A stretch of 64,000 bases of DNA from Streptomyces sp. H27-C3 (GTDB taxonomy: Bacteria; Actinomycetota; Actinomycetes; Streptomycetales; Streptomycetaceae). The position numbers were made by a program, and so were the translations under genes. The stretch spans positions 62,001 through 126,000 of the forward strand of contig NZ_JASITA010000011.1 of assembly GCF_030063415.1 (NCBI RefSeq). Direction: 5' to 3'. Every line of letters begins with the position of its first letter. Within the stretch, counting starts at the first letter, position 1. Below, in pieces: positions 34,818 through 44,183 of the stretch. The notes beneath the pieces are model-generated. The model made no database searches. It saw only the letters and a list, made by a program, of their open reading frames with translations, and was not told the DNA's origin.

Positions 34818-37800
34818 TCACGCGTCCGCAGGCTCCTCGGCTGGCTTCCCGCCGCCCGTTCTTCGGGGGCCTGGCACCGTGACCGCGGCGAGGTTGAGCC
34901 GGGCGGCCATGTCGAGGTTCACCTCCCCGTAAGGGCGTACGTGGGACCAGAACAGCGGGGTCAGGCCGCGCCGGTCGGCAGGGGTGAGCAGGTCGGCCCA
35001 CTCCGGCTCGTCCAGGACGTCCTGGAGCATCAGGGTGTTCACGTAGACCAGGGCAGATTGCAGGATCCGAAGGCACAGAACGAACATCTCCTGCTCGTCG
35101 CGCCGGTTGGAGGCGATTTCCCCGCCCTTGCCGTAGGCGATCACCGAGTTCGCGCCGTTGGAGGACTCCATCACGTTCAGGCCCTCCTCGATCTCCCGCT
35201 GGAGGTCCCGCAGCCGCAGGTAGCGGGCGACGAAGATGGTCTTCTGGGCGCGGCCGACCTCCAGCATCGCCGCGTAGGTGAGGTGGGAGGCGTTGCGGGT
35301 GAAACGGCGCAGGATCGCCTCGGTGGAGGCCGTACGCGTGCGGATCGCGGTGGCGTACTTGATCATCTGGTCGTACTGCTGGGTGATGAGCTCCCAGCGG
35401 ATCGGGCGGGTCAGCGCCGGGGTGAGCCGCGGGTAGGCGTCCGCCTCGCCGGCAACCGGCCGGTACAGCTTCACCTTGTTGATCCGCTTGATCCTGGGCA
35501 GCAGGTCGAAGTTCAGCAGCCTCGTGATGCCAAACCCGATTTCCGACTGGCCGTGCGAGTCCGTGTAGTTGACTTCGACGTCCATGGTGGTGCCGTGCCG
35601 CATGGCGCCTTCGATCATCGCGGCGACCTCGGAGGCGGTGCAGTTGATCAGCTGGGAATGGATGGCCAGGGATTTCTTCTCCACGTGCCAGTAGATGAGC
35701 ACCCCCCGGCCGCCGTAGCGCGAGTGCCACTCGGTGAACAGATTCTGGTCGTAGGCACGGACATGGGTGGAGTCGGAGGCGACCGCGGTCGAGCCGTGGC
35801 CCCAAAGCTCGGTGCTGCGGGCGGCGAAGGTGGCGTTCGCGATCTGGACAGCGATCGCGCGGGCGGCCTCGGCGGACAGGTACCGGCGCCGTACATAGCG
35901 CAGCTCGTCCTCGGTGTGACCGTGACCGCCGGATGCCACGGCCTTGATCCCGGTGTTCGTGCCGTACGCGTAGATGACCAGCAGCAGGCGCTCGGCCAGG
36001 ACCTCCGGTGAGAGGCTGCCGCCGCCGGAGACGGAGGCGACAGCGTCCAGGCAGCCGGTCCGCAGCACCGCTTCCTTCAGCATGTCGACGAGCGGCACGA
36101 TGCCCCACCGCCGCTGTACCTCTCCCTTGATCCTGCGCAGATTCCGCGGTTCCGGCTGAGCTTCGGCCGGGGTCAGCCGGATCGCCCCGGACTTGCGCTC
36201 GGCGATGTCCAGCCAGGACAGCTTGGGCATCCCATCGTTCAGCAGCGTCAGCTCGGCCGCCATCTGCTCGCGCAGCTCGTCGACGAACACCGCGGCATCC
36301 AGCGGCTTGCGGAGTTCCCGGTAATTCTCCGCCCGCCGGGTCTCGAAGTCCTGAGGCAGGTCCTCGTCCGGGTTGCGCCACTTGTCGGCGCCGACCACCC
36401 AGATCTCCTTGCACTTGAGCTGATCCCGCAGAGCCTGGAGGGCGACGACCTCGTAGACCATGCGCACCACCCGGCGCCGGCCGCGCTTGTCGGCGCGGTG
36501 CACCACCTCCGCCCAGTCCCCGCCCATCGCCTTGTGGACCGGCACCGTCTCGCCCAGCGGGTAGTACGTCGTGTTCCCAGCGCTCGCGTACCGGGCCACC
36601 AGCGACAGGGCCTCGATGACCGGCCGGTGGGTGTGGTTGCTGGAACGGAACTCCAGCACGTCCAGCAGCTTGATCAGCCCGCGCCGGTAGTGGTTGGTGT
36701 ACGACGCCTTCAACGTGGTCTGAACCGTGCGCCGGTAGACCGGCCCGCGGGTCTTGAACTCGTGCACCAGCTCCCGCAGCGTCTGCTCACCCCCGGACAC
36801 CGCCGGGAAAACGACCGTCCGGACCGTGCCCTCCGGCGCACCGAGCGACGCCTCGGCCAGCTTGAAGAGGATGTTCTCCTTACCCGACACCTTCTTGAAC
36901 GCGTTGACCAGCTGCTCGGTGACCTTCCTCTCCGCCCGCGCCCCGATCCGGCGCACCGTGGAGATCAGCAGCCCAACAAGCGTGTCCGTGATCTCCCGCT
37001 CCCGCTCGTGCAACAGCGCGGCCAGCAGCGTCACCCGCAGCGCCACCTGGTGCGTCCGCAGATGAGAGGGCGACTCCACCGCAGCCCGCGCCCGCCATCC
37101 GGCCACCACCTTCACCGCGACGTCGGCGAACAGGTCCGGCGGCAGCCCGATCGCGCGGACCGCCAGCAGTTTGTCGATCTCGGCGAGCATCGTCTCCAGG
37201 CTCACATTGCCCGGAGCCTCCTTGATCTTCCCCAGCACCGGCGGACCGTCCTCGCCCTCACCCGCGCCATCCTCACCGGGTACAGCGTCGTCTTCCTGAT
37301 CGGCGCCGGCGACCAGGGCCACGATCCGCTCGACGCTCTCCACCGTCAGCCGCGCCGAGATCCGCGTCGTCAGCATCTCCTCGGCCGCCCGCAGTGCGGC
37401 ACCCACGATCCGGTCGCAGCGTCCCGGCGTGGGCGGCTCAATACACTCCGCGCGACACCGCACCAGCAGTTCCACCCGTACCTGCTCCGGCCGCCGCTCC
37501 TTGCACGCGACGTGCTCCGCGAGCCAGGCGGTCAGCTTGTCCGCGTCCGCCACACTGCACTCACGGAAACCCAGGTGCTCCCGGACCTGCGCACGGTGGT
37601 ACTCGATCGTCCGGCCGGTCCACTCGTACATCCCCAGCTCAGACGCGGGTACCTGCACCTGCCGGGCGACGAACTCCACCACCTCGCCCGGCAGCTCGAC
37701 CCGGCCCCGGGGAAACCGGCCGTACTGCGTATAGAACTTCAGCAGCACCGCGAAGCCCAACCGCGTCGCACCACGCTTGCCGGACACAAGGTCCTGCTCG

Positions 37801-37865
37801 TCCTTCAAAAGCGTCCAGTGCTCGACGAGCTCATCCAGGTCCAACGGCGTACGGGTCACGATCAC
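34818..37865 (-). CDS. tnpA: Tn3-family transposase
   Basis: 1,015 residues, full length for the family. An N-terminal DUF4158 DNA-binding region (KRGATRLGFAVLLKFYTQYG) is followed by the C-terminal DDE domain with VASDSTHVRAYDQN (first Asp), VEVNYTDSHGQSEIGF (second Asp) and the Glu region near PLFWSHVRPYGEV, ending in a Pro/Glu-rich tail. The start at 37865 lies 75 bp inside the right inverted repeat. It recognises the 46-bp ends and performs replicative transposition. Confidence 0.96.
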   Translation of the reverse strand: MIVTRTPLDLDELVEHWTLLKDEQDLVSGKRGATRLGFAVLLKFYTQYGRFPRGRVELPGEVVEFVARQVQVPASELGMYEWTGRTIEYHRAQVREHLGFRECSVADADKLTAWLAEHVACKERRPEQVRVELLVRCRAECIEPPTPGRCDRIVGAALRAAEEMLTTRISARLTVESVERIVALVAGADQEDDAVPGEDGAGEGEDGPPVLGKIKEAPGNVSLETMLAEIDKLLAVRAIGLPPDLFADVAVKVVAGWRARAAVESPSHLRTHQVALRVTLLAALLHEREREITDTLVGLLISTVRRIGARAERKVTEQLVNAFKKVSGKENILFKLAEASLGAPEGTVRTVVFPAVSGGEQTLRELVHEFKTRGPVYRRTVQTTLKASYTNHYRRGLIKLLDVLEFRSSNHTHRPVIEALSLVARYASAGNTTYYPLGETVPVHKAMGGDWAEVVHRADKRGRRRVVRMVYEVVALQALRDQLKCKEIWVVGADKWRNPDEDLPQDFETRRAENYRELRKPLDAAVFVDELREQMAAELTLLNDGMPKLSWLDIAERKSGAIRLTPAEAQPEPRNLRRIKGEVQRRWGIVPLVDMLKEAVLRTGCLDAVASVSGGGSLSPEVLAERLLLVIYAYGTNTGIKAVASGGHGHTEDELRYVRRRYLSAEAARAIAVQIANATFAARSTELWGHGSTAVASDSTHVRAYDQNLFTEWHSRYGGRGVLIYWHVEKKSLAIHSQLINCTASEVAAMIEGAMRHGTTMDVEVNYTDSHGQSEIGFGITRLLNFDLLPRIKRINKVKLYRPVAGEADAYPRLTPALTRPIRWELITQQYDQMIKYATAIRTRTASTEAILRRFTRNASHLTYAAMLEVGRAQKTIFVARYLRLRDLQREIEEGLNVMESSNGANSVIAYGKGGEIASNRRDEQEMFVLCLRILQSALVYVNTLMLQDVLDEPEWADLLTPADRRGLTPLFWSHVRPYGEVNLDMAARLNLAAVTVPGPRRTGGGKPAEEPADA

Positions 37866-37939
37866 TGATCGTCCCCGCCAAGCCTCACCAACTGCAGTCC
37901 TACGGCCTCGCGCTCACCCGCACGAGGGACGCCAGACAA

Positions 37940-37985
37940 GATCACCGCCGTTTGCGGCTGGTGACACCGTTCTTACCGGCACCCC
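37940..37985 (-). repeat. Tn3 transposon right terminal inverted repeat
   Basis: 46 bp, complement begins GGGGTGCCGGTAAGAACG. The outer end is followed directly by the AACCT target duplication (37986-37990). Confidence 0.93.
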
Positions 37986-37990
37986 AACCT

Positions 37991-38702
37991 GGGCGGCTGC
38001 CTCGCGGACATCAAGGCGTGGCACGACGCCCACCCCGGCCACCGTCCCGTGGTGCTCAAGGTCGAGCTGAAGGACGGGTTCCAGGAGAAGAACGGGCGCG
38101 GCGCCGCCCAACTCGACGCCCTGGTGGGCGAGACGCTCGGCGACGCGCTGTACCGGCCGGCGGACCTGGCCGGCGGCCATGGGACGCTCGACAACGCGGT
38201 ACGGGCCGACGGTTGGCCCGCGCGGTCCGCCCTGGCGGGGCGGTTCGTGCTGGAGCTGATCCCCGGGACCGTCGAGGAGGGCAACCCCGCCGACACCCTG
38301 TGGACCGACCGGGAGTACGCCACCCATCTGCGTGATCTCGCGGCGGCGGGCCGGCTCGGGGAGGCGGCGGCGTTCCCCGCCGTGCACCGCGCCGAGGGCG
38401 GTGACCCGCGGGCACGGTACGCGGATGCGAGCATCAGGCCCTGGTTCGTGATCTTCGACGGCGACGCGTCCGCGTACACGGGCGGCTCCATCGACACCGG
38501 CTGGTACGCCCGCAACCGGTACTTCCTGATCATGACGGACGCCCACAACGTGGCCCCGGCGATCGACGGTACGAACCCGACCGAGGCGCAGGCCCTCGAA
38601 CGGCTCTCCCTGCTGGCGGGGCGGCACGCGAGCATCGTCTCGGCCAACTGGTATCCCTTGCCCCGGGTGCTGGCCGCCGTCGTACCGCGCGCGTCGGGCT
38701 GA
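37991..38702 (+). pseudogene. PI-PLC-like phosphodiesterase, 3' part
   Basis: Continues the protein begun at 31381: GGCLADIKAWHDAHPGHRPV, VLKVELKDGFQEKNGRGAAQ, the central TDREYATHLRDL and the C-terminal RYFLIMTDAHNVAPAIDGTN with ANWYPLP near the end. It has no start or promoter of its own. The target duplication (37986-37990) precedes it. Its stop is followed by a bidirectional terminator. Confidence 0.9.
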
Positions 38703-38715
38703 CCGGCGACGTGAG

Positions 38716-38765
38716 CATGGGGAAGGGGCGGCGGTCCGGACGGACCGCCGCCCCTTCCCCATGCC
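38716..38765. terminator. 50-bp perfect palindrome, bidirectional terminator
   Basis: 24-bp arms starting GCATGGGGAAGGGGCGGCGG around a GA loop, between the convergent PI-PLC 3' part (stop 38702) and the permease gene (stop 38780). Confidence 0.85.
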
Positions 38766-38779
38766 GTTCGTTCGGCCGT

Positions 38780-40210
38780 TCAGTGCGTCGTGGCCGGGAT
38801 CTGGTCGGGGATCTCAGGCTTGGTGATCTCCCCGCCCCCGGCGCTGCCCTCGTCCTCGTCCGAACTCTCCTGCTTGCCAAAGTGGTTGAAGGCCAGGTTG
38901 AGCGCGATGGCCACCACACACCCGGTGCTGATGCCCGAGTCGAGCACCACCAGCATGTCCTCGGGGAAGGCGTGGTAGAAGCCCGGGGCTGCGATCGGGA
39001 TGAGGCCGACACCGACCGAGGCCGCCACGATCAGCGTGTTCTCGCCCTTCTCCAGCGCGGCCGTGGCCAGCGTCTGGATGCCGCTCGCGGCGACCGTGCC
39101 GAAGAGCACGATGCCGGCGCCACCCAACACCGGCAGCGGGACCAGCGCGATGACGGAGGCGGCGACCGGGCACAGGCCCAGCAGAATCAGGATGCCGCCG
39201 CCGGTGGCGACGACGTACCGGCTGCGCACCTTCGTCATGGCGACCAGGCCGACGTTCTGGGCGAAGGCGCTGGCCATGAAGCCGTTGAAGAGGGGGCTGA
39301 TGGCGCTGCCCAGGGTGTCGGCACGCAGGCCGCCCTCGATGACCTTCTCGTCCGCCGGGCGACCGACGATTTTGCCGAGCGCGAGCATGTCGGCGGTTGA
39401 CTCGGTCATGCAGACCAGCATCACGATGCACATCGAGATGATCGCGGCGATCTCGAACTGCGGTGCGCCGAAGTGGAACGGCGTCGGGAAACCGACGACT
39501 TCGGCGCTCTTGATGGCGTCGAAGTTGGTGATACCCACCGGGATGGCGATGAGCGTTCCCGCCACGAGTCCGAGCAGGATCGCGATCTGCCGGAGGAAAC
39601 CGCGCAGCAGCTTGCGCAACGCGAGGACGATCACGAGGGTGAGCGCGGCCATCCCGATGTTCGTCATCGAACCGTAGTCGGGCGCCTTGGCGTTGCCGCC
39701 CTGCGACCAGTTGAAGGCGACCGGCAGCAGGGAGACGCCGATCAGCGTGATGACGGTGCCGGTGACGACCGGCGGGAAGAAACGCACCAACTTGCAGAAG
39801 TACGGGGCGAGTACGAAGCCGATCACGCCGGCCACGATCACCGCCCCGAAGATGATCGGCAGGGCGTCGTCGCCCTGCCCCTTGCCGATGGCGATCATCG
39901 GGGTCACTCCGGCGAAGGAGACGCCGTTGACGAAGGGCAGCTTGGCGCCGATCTTCCAGAAGCCGAGCGTCTGGAGAAGTGTGGCTATGCCTGCCGTGAA
40001 GAGGCTCGCCCCCATCAGGAAGGCGGTCTCCTTGGCGTCGAGACCGACGGCAGGGCCAATGATCATGGGCGGGGCCACCACGCCGGCGTACATCGCGGCG
40101 ACATGCTGGAGGCCGGTGGTGAACATCTTGAGTGGGGGCAACGTCTCGTCGACCGGGTGCTTCTCATCGGCGGCGACTGCGTCTTTGCGAAACCTGGGCT
40201 TGACGGCCAC
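38780..40210 (-). CDS. nucleobase:cation symporter-2 (NCS2) permease, xanthine/urate type
   Basis: 476 residues with 12-14 membrane helices. The NCS2 signature QNVGLVAMTKVRSR is present, as are TM1 MFTTGLQHVAAMYAGVVAPP and the ESTADMLALG loop in TM8, which in UapA/XanQ-type carriers binds the purine. Uptake of xanthine, urate or uracil fits the neighbouring urate oxidase and 8-oxoguanine deaminase genes; which purine is preferred cannot be fixed from the sequence. The C-terminus is acidic and cytoplasmic. Confidence 0.92.
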   Translation of the reverse strand: MAVKPRFRKDAVAADEKHPVDETLPPLKMFTTGLQHVAAMYAGVVAPPMIIGPAVGLDAKETAFLMGASLFTAGIATLLQTLGFWKIGAKLPFVNGVSFAGVTPMIAIGKGQGDDALPIIFGAVIVAGVIGFVLAPYFCKLVRFFPPVVTGTVITLIGVSLLPVAFNWSQGGNAKAPDYGSMTNIGMAALTLVIVLALRKLLRGFLRQIAILLGLVAGTLIAIPVGITNFDAIKSAEVVGFPTPFHFGAPQFEIAAIISMCIVMLVCMTESTADMLALGKIVGRPADEKVIEGGLRADTLGSAISPLFNGFMASAFAQNVGLVAMTKVRSRYVVATGGGILILLGLCPVAASVIALVPLPVLGGAGIVLFGTVAASGIQTLATAALEKGENTLIVAASVGVGLIPIAAPGFYHAFPEDMLVVLDSGISTGCVVAIALNLAFNHFGKQESSDEDEGSAGGGEITKPEIPDQIPATTH

Positions 40211-40565
40211 AGCGGTTCCTCCGGTCGGTTACACGTCTGCGGGGACATGGATGTCATGGAGGTGGTGCGGAGTGGGGCGTGGTGCAGGTGTGCAGCTGCT
40301 GCGAGTCGTGCGGGTGATGCGGGCGGTTCGGTGATGCGGGTGTTTTGACTGTTCGGGTGGTTCGGACCAGCCCGCACATTGGGGGCAAGTGGCGGTCTGG
40401 GCAGGGCAGTTGGACTGGACGGGGTACTCACCGGTCCCGAGGGGCGCGCACGCTCACGTACGCGCCTCCCGGAATCGGCCACCGTGAACCCCGCTCGGGT
40501 CCACGGCCGCCGACCGGGGGCCGTCCCCCCCGATCGGCCGGTCTGGTGACACGGCCCGGCGTTGG
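40211..40565. other. 355-bp intergenic region, promoter of the permease gene
   Basis: No open frame with coding character was found. The permease promoter must lie here on the minus strand. A GC-rich hairpin near 40505-40539 (GGCCG...GGGGG-CCGT-CCCCC...CGGCC) probably terminates the upstream deaminase gene. No type I or type II operator was found in it. Confidence 0.5.
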
Positions 40566-41975
40566 TCAGGCCTGCGCGGCGCTCCGCGCGAGTCGCTGTG
40601 CCTCGCCGCGCGCGGAGCGGGCGATGGCGTCCTCGTCCACCGTGATCAGGCGGGTGTCCTCGACGACGGGCTTGCCGTTGACGAGGGAGAGGGTGACCGG
40701 GGCGGCAGCGCCGAAGACGATGGCGGTGACCGGGTCGGCAATGGTGGAGTGGCCGATTCCGTCGATCTTCCACATCACCAGGTCGGCGAGCTTGCCGGCT
40801 TCGAGCGAGCCGATCTGGCTCGCGCGGCCGAGTACCTGGGCGCCGCCGTACGTGCCGAGGCGCAGCGCCTGGCGGGCGTTGAGCGCTGCCTCGCGGTGCG
40901 GGCCGAGGCGGTTGATGAGCAGGGCGTTGCGCAGTTCGGTGTGCAGCTCGCCCGACTCGTTGGAGGCGGTGCCGTCCACGCCGAGGCCGACCGGGACGCC
41001 TGCCTTCAGCATGTCCGGGACCCGGGCGATGCCGGCGGCGAGGCGCGCGTTGGAGGACGGGCAGTGGGCGACGCCGGTGCCCGTGCGGGCGAAGGCTGCG
41101 ATGTCGGAGTCGTTCATGTGGACGCAGTGCGCCATCCACACGTCCTCACCGAGCCAGCCGGTCGACTCGAAGTAGTCGGTCGGGCCCATGCCGAAGAGTT
41201 CCTTGCAGAACTGCTCCTCCTCGACGGTCTCGCTGCCGTGGGTGTGCAGGCGTACGCCCTTGCGGCGGGCCAGCTCCGCGCCCTGCCTCATCAGTTCGGT
41301 GGTGACCGAGAACGGTGAGCAGGGGGCGACGGCGATCTGGGTCATCGCGTCGAATGAGGCGTCGTGGTGCTGGTCGATGGTCGCCTCGGTGGCGGCGAGT
41401 GCGCCTTCGAGGGTCTCGACGGCGAAGTCCGGCGGGAGGCCGCCGTCCGACGTGCCGCGGTCCATGGAGCCACGGGCGAGGGTGAACCGTACGCCCGTCT
41501 CGGAAGCGGCGCGGACGATGGCGCTCGACAGGTCGCCGGAGCCCTTCGGGAAGACGTAGTGGTGGTCCATCGCGGTGGTGACACCGCCACGGGCCATCAT
41601 GGCCAGCGAGCCCTGTGCGGCGGCGTACGCCATGGGCTCGTCGATGCGCGCCCAGGTCGGGTAGAGCGCGGTCAGCCAGTTGAAGAGGTTGTGGTCGGTC
41701 GCGAGACCGCGGGTGATCCACTGGTAGAAGTGGTGGTGCGTGTTGATGAGGCCGGGCGTGACCAGGTGGCCGGTGCCGTCGATGCGGCGTACGACCCCTT
41801 CCAGACCCTTGGGGGCCTGTCCCGCGCCGATCGATTCGATCCTGTTGTCGGCGACTACGACATAACCCGAGGCGTACTCGGTGTCGTTGGCGTCGACGGT
41901 GGCGATCGCGCAGTTCTCGATGACGATGCGCTCGACCGCGCTGACCGCGCTGTCATGGGCTGCCGGTGCTGCCAT
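40566..41975 (-). CDS. 8-oxoguanine deaminase (amidohydrolase)
   Basis: 469 residues from the ATG at 41975, preceded by GAGGAAG. Metal ligands: INTHHHFYQW (His80-82), RLHTHGSE, WMAHCVHMNDSD and LGVDGTASNE (Asp). The family deaminates 8-oxoguanine to urate, feeding the urate oxidase encoded next door; closely related members act on guanine or other aminopurines, so the exact substrate is by homology. It is transcribed in the same direction as the urate oxidase operon but separated by a hairpin. Confidence 0.9.
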   Translation of the reverse strand: MAAPAAHDSAVSAVERIVIENCAIATVDANDTEYASGYVVVADNRIESIGAGQAPKGLEGVVRRIDGTGHLVTPGLINTHHHFYQWITRGLATDHNLFNWLTALYPTWARIDEPMAYAAAQGSLAMMARGGVTTAMDHHYVFPKGSGDLSSAIVRAASETGVRFTLARGSMDRGTSDGGLPPDFAVETLEGALAATEATIDQHHDASFDAMTQIAVAPCSPFSVTTELMRQGAELARRKGVRLHTHGSETVEEEQFCKELFGMGPTDYFESTGWLGEDVWMAHCVHMNDSDIAAFARTGTGVAHCPSSNARLAAGIARVPDMLKAGVPVGLGVDGTASNESGELHTELRNALLINRLGPHREAALNARQALRLGTYGGAQVLGRASQIGSLEAGKLADLVMWKIDGIGHSTIADPVTAIVFGAAAPVTLSLVNGKPVVEDTRLITVDEDAIARSARGEAQRLARSAAQA

Positions 41976-42118
41976 GGTGCTTCCTCGTTCTCTCTGTGGC
42001 GGTTCGGGCACGGCAGGGCCACGGGATTTTGAGTGCCGGAGCCCGGCGTGGCAGCTGACAGTACTGCCGCCGATGAGCTGCTCCGGGTGCCGAAATGAGG
42101 GAAACGGATTTCGGTCCG

Positions 42119-42156
42119 GTACGGCGCCCGCCGGTGATGGACCGGCGGGGCCGTAC
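42119..42156 (-). terminator. terminator of the urate oxidase operon
   Basis: GTACGGCGCCCGCCGGT pairs with ACCGGCGGGGCCGTAC with one bulged base. It begins just past the urate oxidase stop (42168) on the minus strand. Confidence 0.6.
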
Positions 42157-42167
42157 TCAGCCATGGG

Positions 42168-43091
42168 TCAGAGGTTGGTCATGTCGACCGGGATGCGGGG
42201 CTCGACGCCGTCGCGCAGGACGGTGGCCTCGATCAGGCCGTACGGGCGGTCCGCCGCGAAGTAGACCTCGTTGTCGTTCTTGAGCCCGAAGGGCTCCAGG
42301 TCGACCAGGAAGTGATGGTTGTTCGGCAGCGAGAAGCGGATCTCGTCGATCTCGCTGCGGCTGTTGATGACCCGCGAACCCATTTGGTACAGGGTCTGCT
42401 GGAGCGAGAGGGAGTACGTCTCGGCGAAGGCCTGCAGGATGTGCTTCTTGGCCTGCTCGTACGAACGCTCCCAGTTGGGCATCCGGTCCGCGTCGTCGGT
42501 CCAGTTGTAGCGCCAGGCCGCGGAGACGTCGGTGCACAGGACGCGGTCGTACGCCTCCTTGAGGGTCGTGTACTTGTCCTTGACGTAGCCCCAGAACTCC
42601 GAGCTGGTGGAGTTCATGACCGTGAGGTCCTTCAGGCCGGAGATGATCTCCCACTTCTCACCGTCGTAGGTGATCTGCGTGGTGCGCAGCTCCTGGCCCT
42701 TGCGGGCGAAGGAGTGCCTGACCTCGTCCGAGCCGATGAAGCGGGAGTTGTTGTCGGCGGTGGCTATCCGCTCCCAGGAGTACTCCTGGATCCGGATGCG
42801 GGCGACCTTGATCGGCTCCTGGCTGCTCACGAAGTGCCGCGCCAGGTGGATGCCGAACTGCTCGGCCGACTCGATGCCGTGCTCCTTCGCGAAGGCGTAC
42901 ACCGTGTTCTTGGTGGTGTCCGTGGGCAGGACGTTCGCGTTGGAGCCCGAGTAGTGGACGTCGTCCATGTCGCCGGAGAGGGCGACGGAGACGTTCAGGT
43001 CCTTGATGTGGTGGGTGTCGCCGTCCCGCGTGATCTTGACGACGCGGTTCTCTGCCTTGCCGTACTGGTTCTGGCCAAGAATCGTGGGCAT
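42168..43091 (-). CDS. pucL: urate oxidase (factor-independent urate hydroxylase)
   Basis: 307 residues, the T-fold uricase. Diagnostic parts are the conserved TTKNTVYAFAKEHGIE segment with the active-site Thr, LARHF, QEYSWERI and PNNHHFLVDLEPFG near the C-terminus. It oxidises urate with O2 and water to 5-hydroxyisourate and H2O2. The product is taken by the HIU hydrolase encoded 5 bp upstream. The H2O2 it makes explains the value of the nearby catalase gene, whose promoter shares an operator with this operon. Confidence 0.95.
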   Translation of the reverse strand: MPTILGQNQYGKAENRVVKITRDGDTHHIKDLNVSVALSGDMDDVHYSGSNANVLPTDTTKNTVYAFAKEHGIESAEQFGIHLARHFVSSQEPIKVARIRIQEYSWERIATADNNSRFIGSDEVRHSFARKGQELRTTQITYDGEKWEIISGLKDLTVMNSTSSEFWGYVKDKYTTLKEAYDRVLCTDVSAAWRYNWTDDADRMPNWERSYEQAKKHILQAFAETYSLSLQQTLYQMGSRVINSRSEIDEIRFSLPNNHHFLVDLEPFGLKNDNEVYFAADRPYGLIEATVLRDGVEPRIPVDMTNL

Positions 43092-43096
43092 GTCTG

Positions 43097-43510
43097 CTAG
43101 CTCCCTCGGTATACGGAGTAGCCGAACGGGTTGAGCAGCAGCGGTACGTGATAGTGCTCGCCCGGTGTGACGGCGAACGTGATCGCCACCTCCGGGAAAA
43201 ACGCACCGCTGTCCCTTACGCGGGGGGCGTCCTGCTTGGCCTCGGCTTGCTGGTCTGTGCTGCGGTCGTCGATGAAGTACGACTCGGTCTCGAAGTCGAG
43301 CCGTACGTGGGTGGTGCCTTCCGGCAGGGTCGGCAAGTCCTTGCAGCGCCCGTCCGCGTCGGTCTTCGACCCGCCGAGCGCCGTCCACTGCGCCGCACCG
43401 CCGCTGCGGGCGGTGAGGGTGATGGCGACGCCCGCTGCGGGGCGTCCGATGCTGGTGTCCAGGATGTGCGTGGACACCGACGCGGTGGTCTCGGTACTCA
43501 AGACCTTCAC
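43097..43510 (-). CDS. pucM: 5-hydroxyisourate hydrolase (transthyretin-like)
   Basis: 137 residues from a GTG with AAGGAGA upstream. The N-terminal STHILDTSIGRPA has the catalytic His, HVRLDFET the Arg, and the protein ends in the family signature YRGS. It converts HIU to OHCU. The GTG overlaps the stop of the OHCU decarboxylase gene by 4 bp, so the three enzymes are translated from one message. Confidence 0.95.
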   Translation of the reverse strand: MKVLSTETTASVSTHILDTSIGRPAAGVAITLTARSGGAAQWTALGGSKTDADGRCKDLPTLPEGTTHVRLDFETESYFIDDRSTDQQAEAKQDAPRVRDSGAFFPEVAITFAVTPGEHYHVPLLLNPFGYSVYRGS

Positions 43511-44016
43511 TCTCCTTGTTCTACGAGGCGGGTCAGCCGGATGCGGTTGATCTTGCCCAGCTCGGTGCGGACGATTTCCCGCTCCTGCTCGGGCGCGTTC
43601 CCGATCCGCTCACGCATCGCGTCGCGCATCTGCTCACCGGTCGCACCGGAGGCGCAGATCAGAAAGACATGTCCGAACCTGTCCTGGTAGGCCAGGTTCA
43701 GTTCGAGCATTTCGGCCTTGAGCGCCTCGGAGGCGCCGGCCATCCCCCGCTGCTCGCGGGAGGAGGTCGGGTCACCGGGCTTCGGCCGGCCGATCGGCGG
43801 ATGCCCCGCCATCGCTTCGGCCAGGTCCCCCGCGGTCAGTTCGGCCATGGCGGCGTCGCTGGCGAGGAAAAGGGCGTCCGCGGTGGCGAAGGGGCGTCGG
43901 GCGAGCAGGTCGCTCCCCCACGCCGAACTGGCGCATACCTCGTGGAGCGCGGCTGTGGCCTCGCCGACCTGCAAGGTGTTGAACCGGGCCAGACCCGGTG
44001 TCGTACTCGAAGTCAC
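43507..44016 (-). CDS. uraD: OHCU decarboxylase
   Basis: 169 residues, all-helical. FNTLQVGEATAALHEVCAS and the catalytic motif AGHPPIGRP (His72) are present, followed by FGHVFLICASGAT. It forms S-allantoin from OHCU, completing the urate-to-allantoin sequence with the two downstream genes. It leads the operon; the promoter region 44017-44183 contains one 17-bp type II palindrome. Confidence 0.94.
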   Translation of the reverse strand: MTSSTTPGLARFNTLQVGEATAALHEVCASSAWGSDLLARRPFATADALFLASDAAMAELTAGDLAEAMAGHPPIGRPKPGDPTSSREQRGMAGASEALKAEMLELNLAYQDRFGHVFLICASGATGEQMRDAMRERIGNAPEQEREIVRTELGKINRIRLTRLVEQGE

Positions 44017-44078
44017 GGGAGCCTCCGTGGCCTTGTGCTGGACGGGCTGGGCATAGCTAACGCTCTCAACAACATCAC

Positions 44079-44095
44079 GTCAACAGTTTGTTGAA
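44079..44095. promoter_or_regulatory. 17-bp type II operator upstream of the urate oxidase operon
   Basis: GTCAACAGTTTGTTGAA, 63-79 bp before the uraD start. No paired 15-bp type I site is seen in this promoter. Confidence 0.6.
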
Positions 44096-44183
44096 ATTCG
44101 GCGAACACAAAAACCGCCGCCCGGGCATCAGGACGACGGTTCCACGAAATGATCGATCAAACCGGTGCCAGACCGGCGAGCAG

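Larger units (their letters stand above)
31716..37985. mobile_element. Tn3-family transposon, 6,270 bp, complete
   Basis: Ends start GGGGTGCCGGTAAGAACG and are inverted repeats of 46 bp with two mismatches. The 5-bp sequence AACCT is duplicated on both sides (31711-31715, 37986-37990), the target duplication length of Tn3 elements. Contents in order: resolvase (minus strand, broken by a MITE), a res-like site, a GntR regulator, an MFS transporter and a 1,015-residue transposase. It splits a PI-PLC-like gene. Because the transposase and both ends look intact, it may still transpose. Confidence 0.95.
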
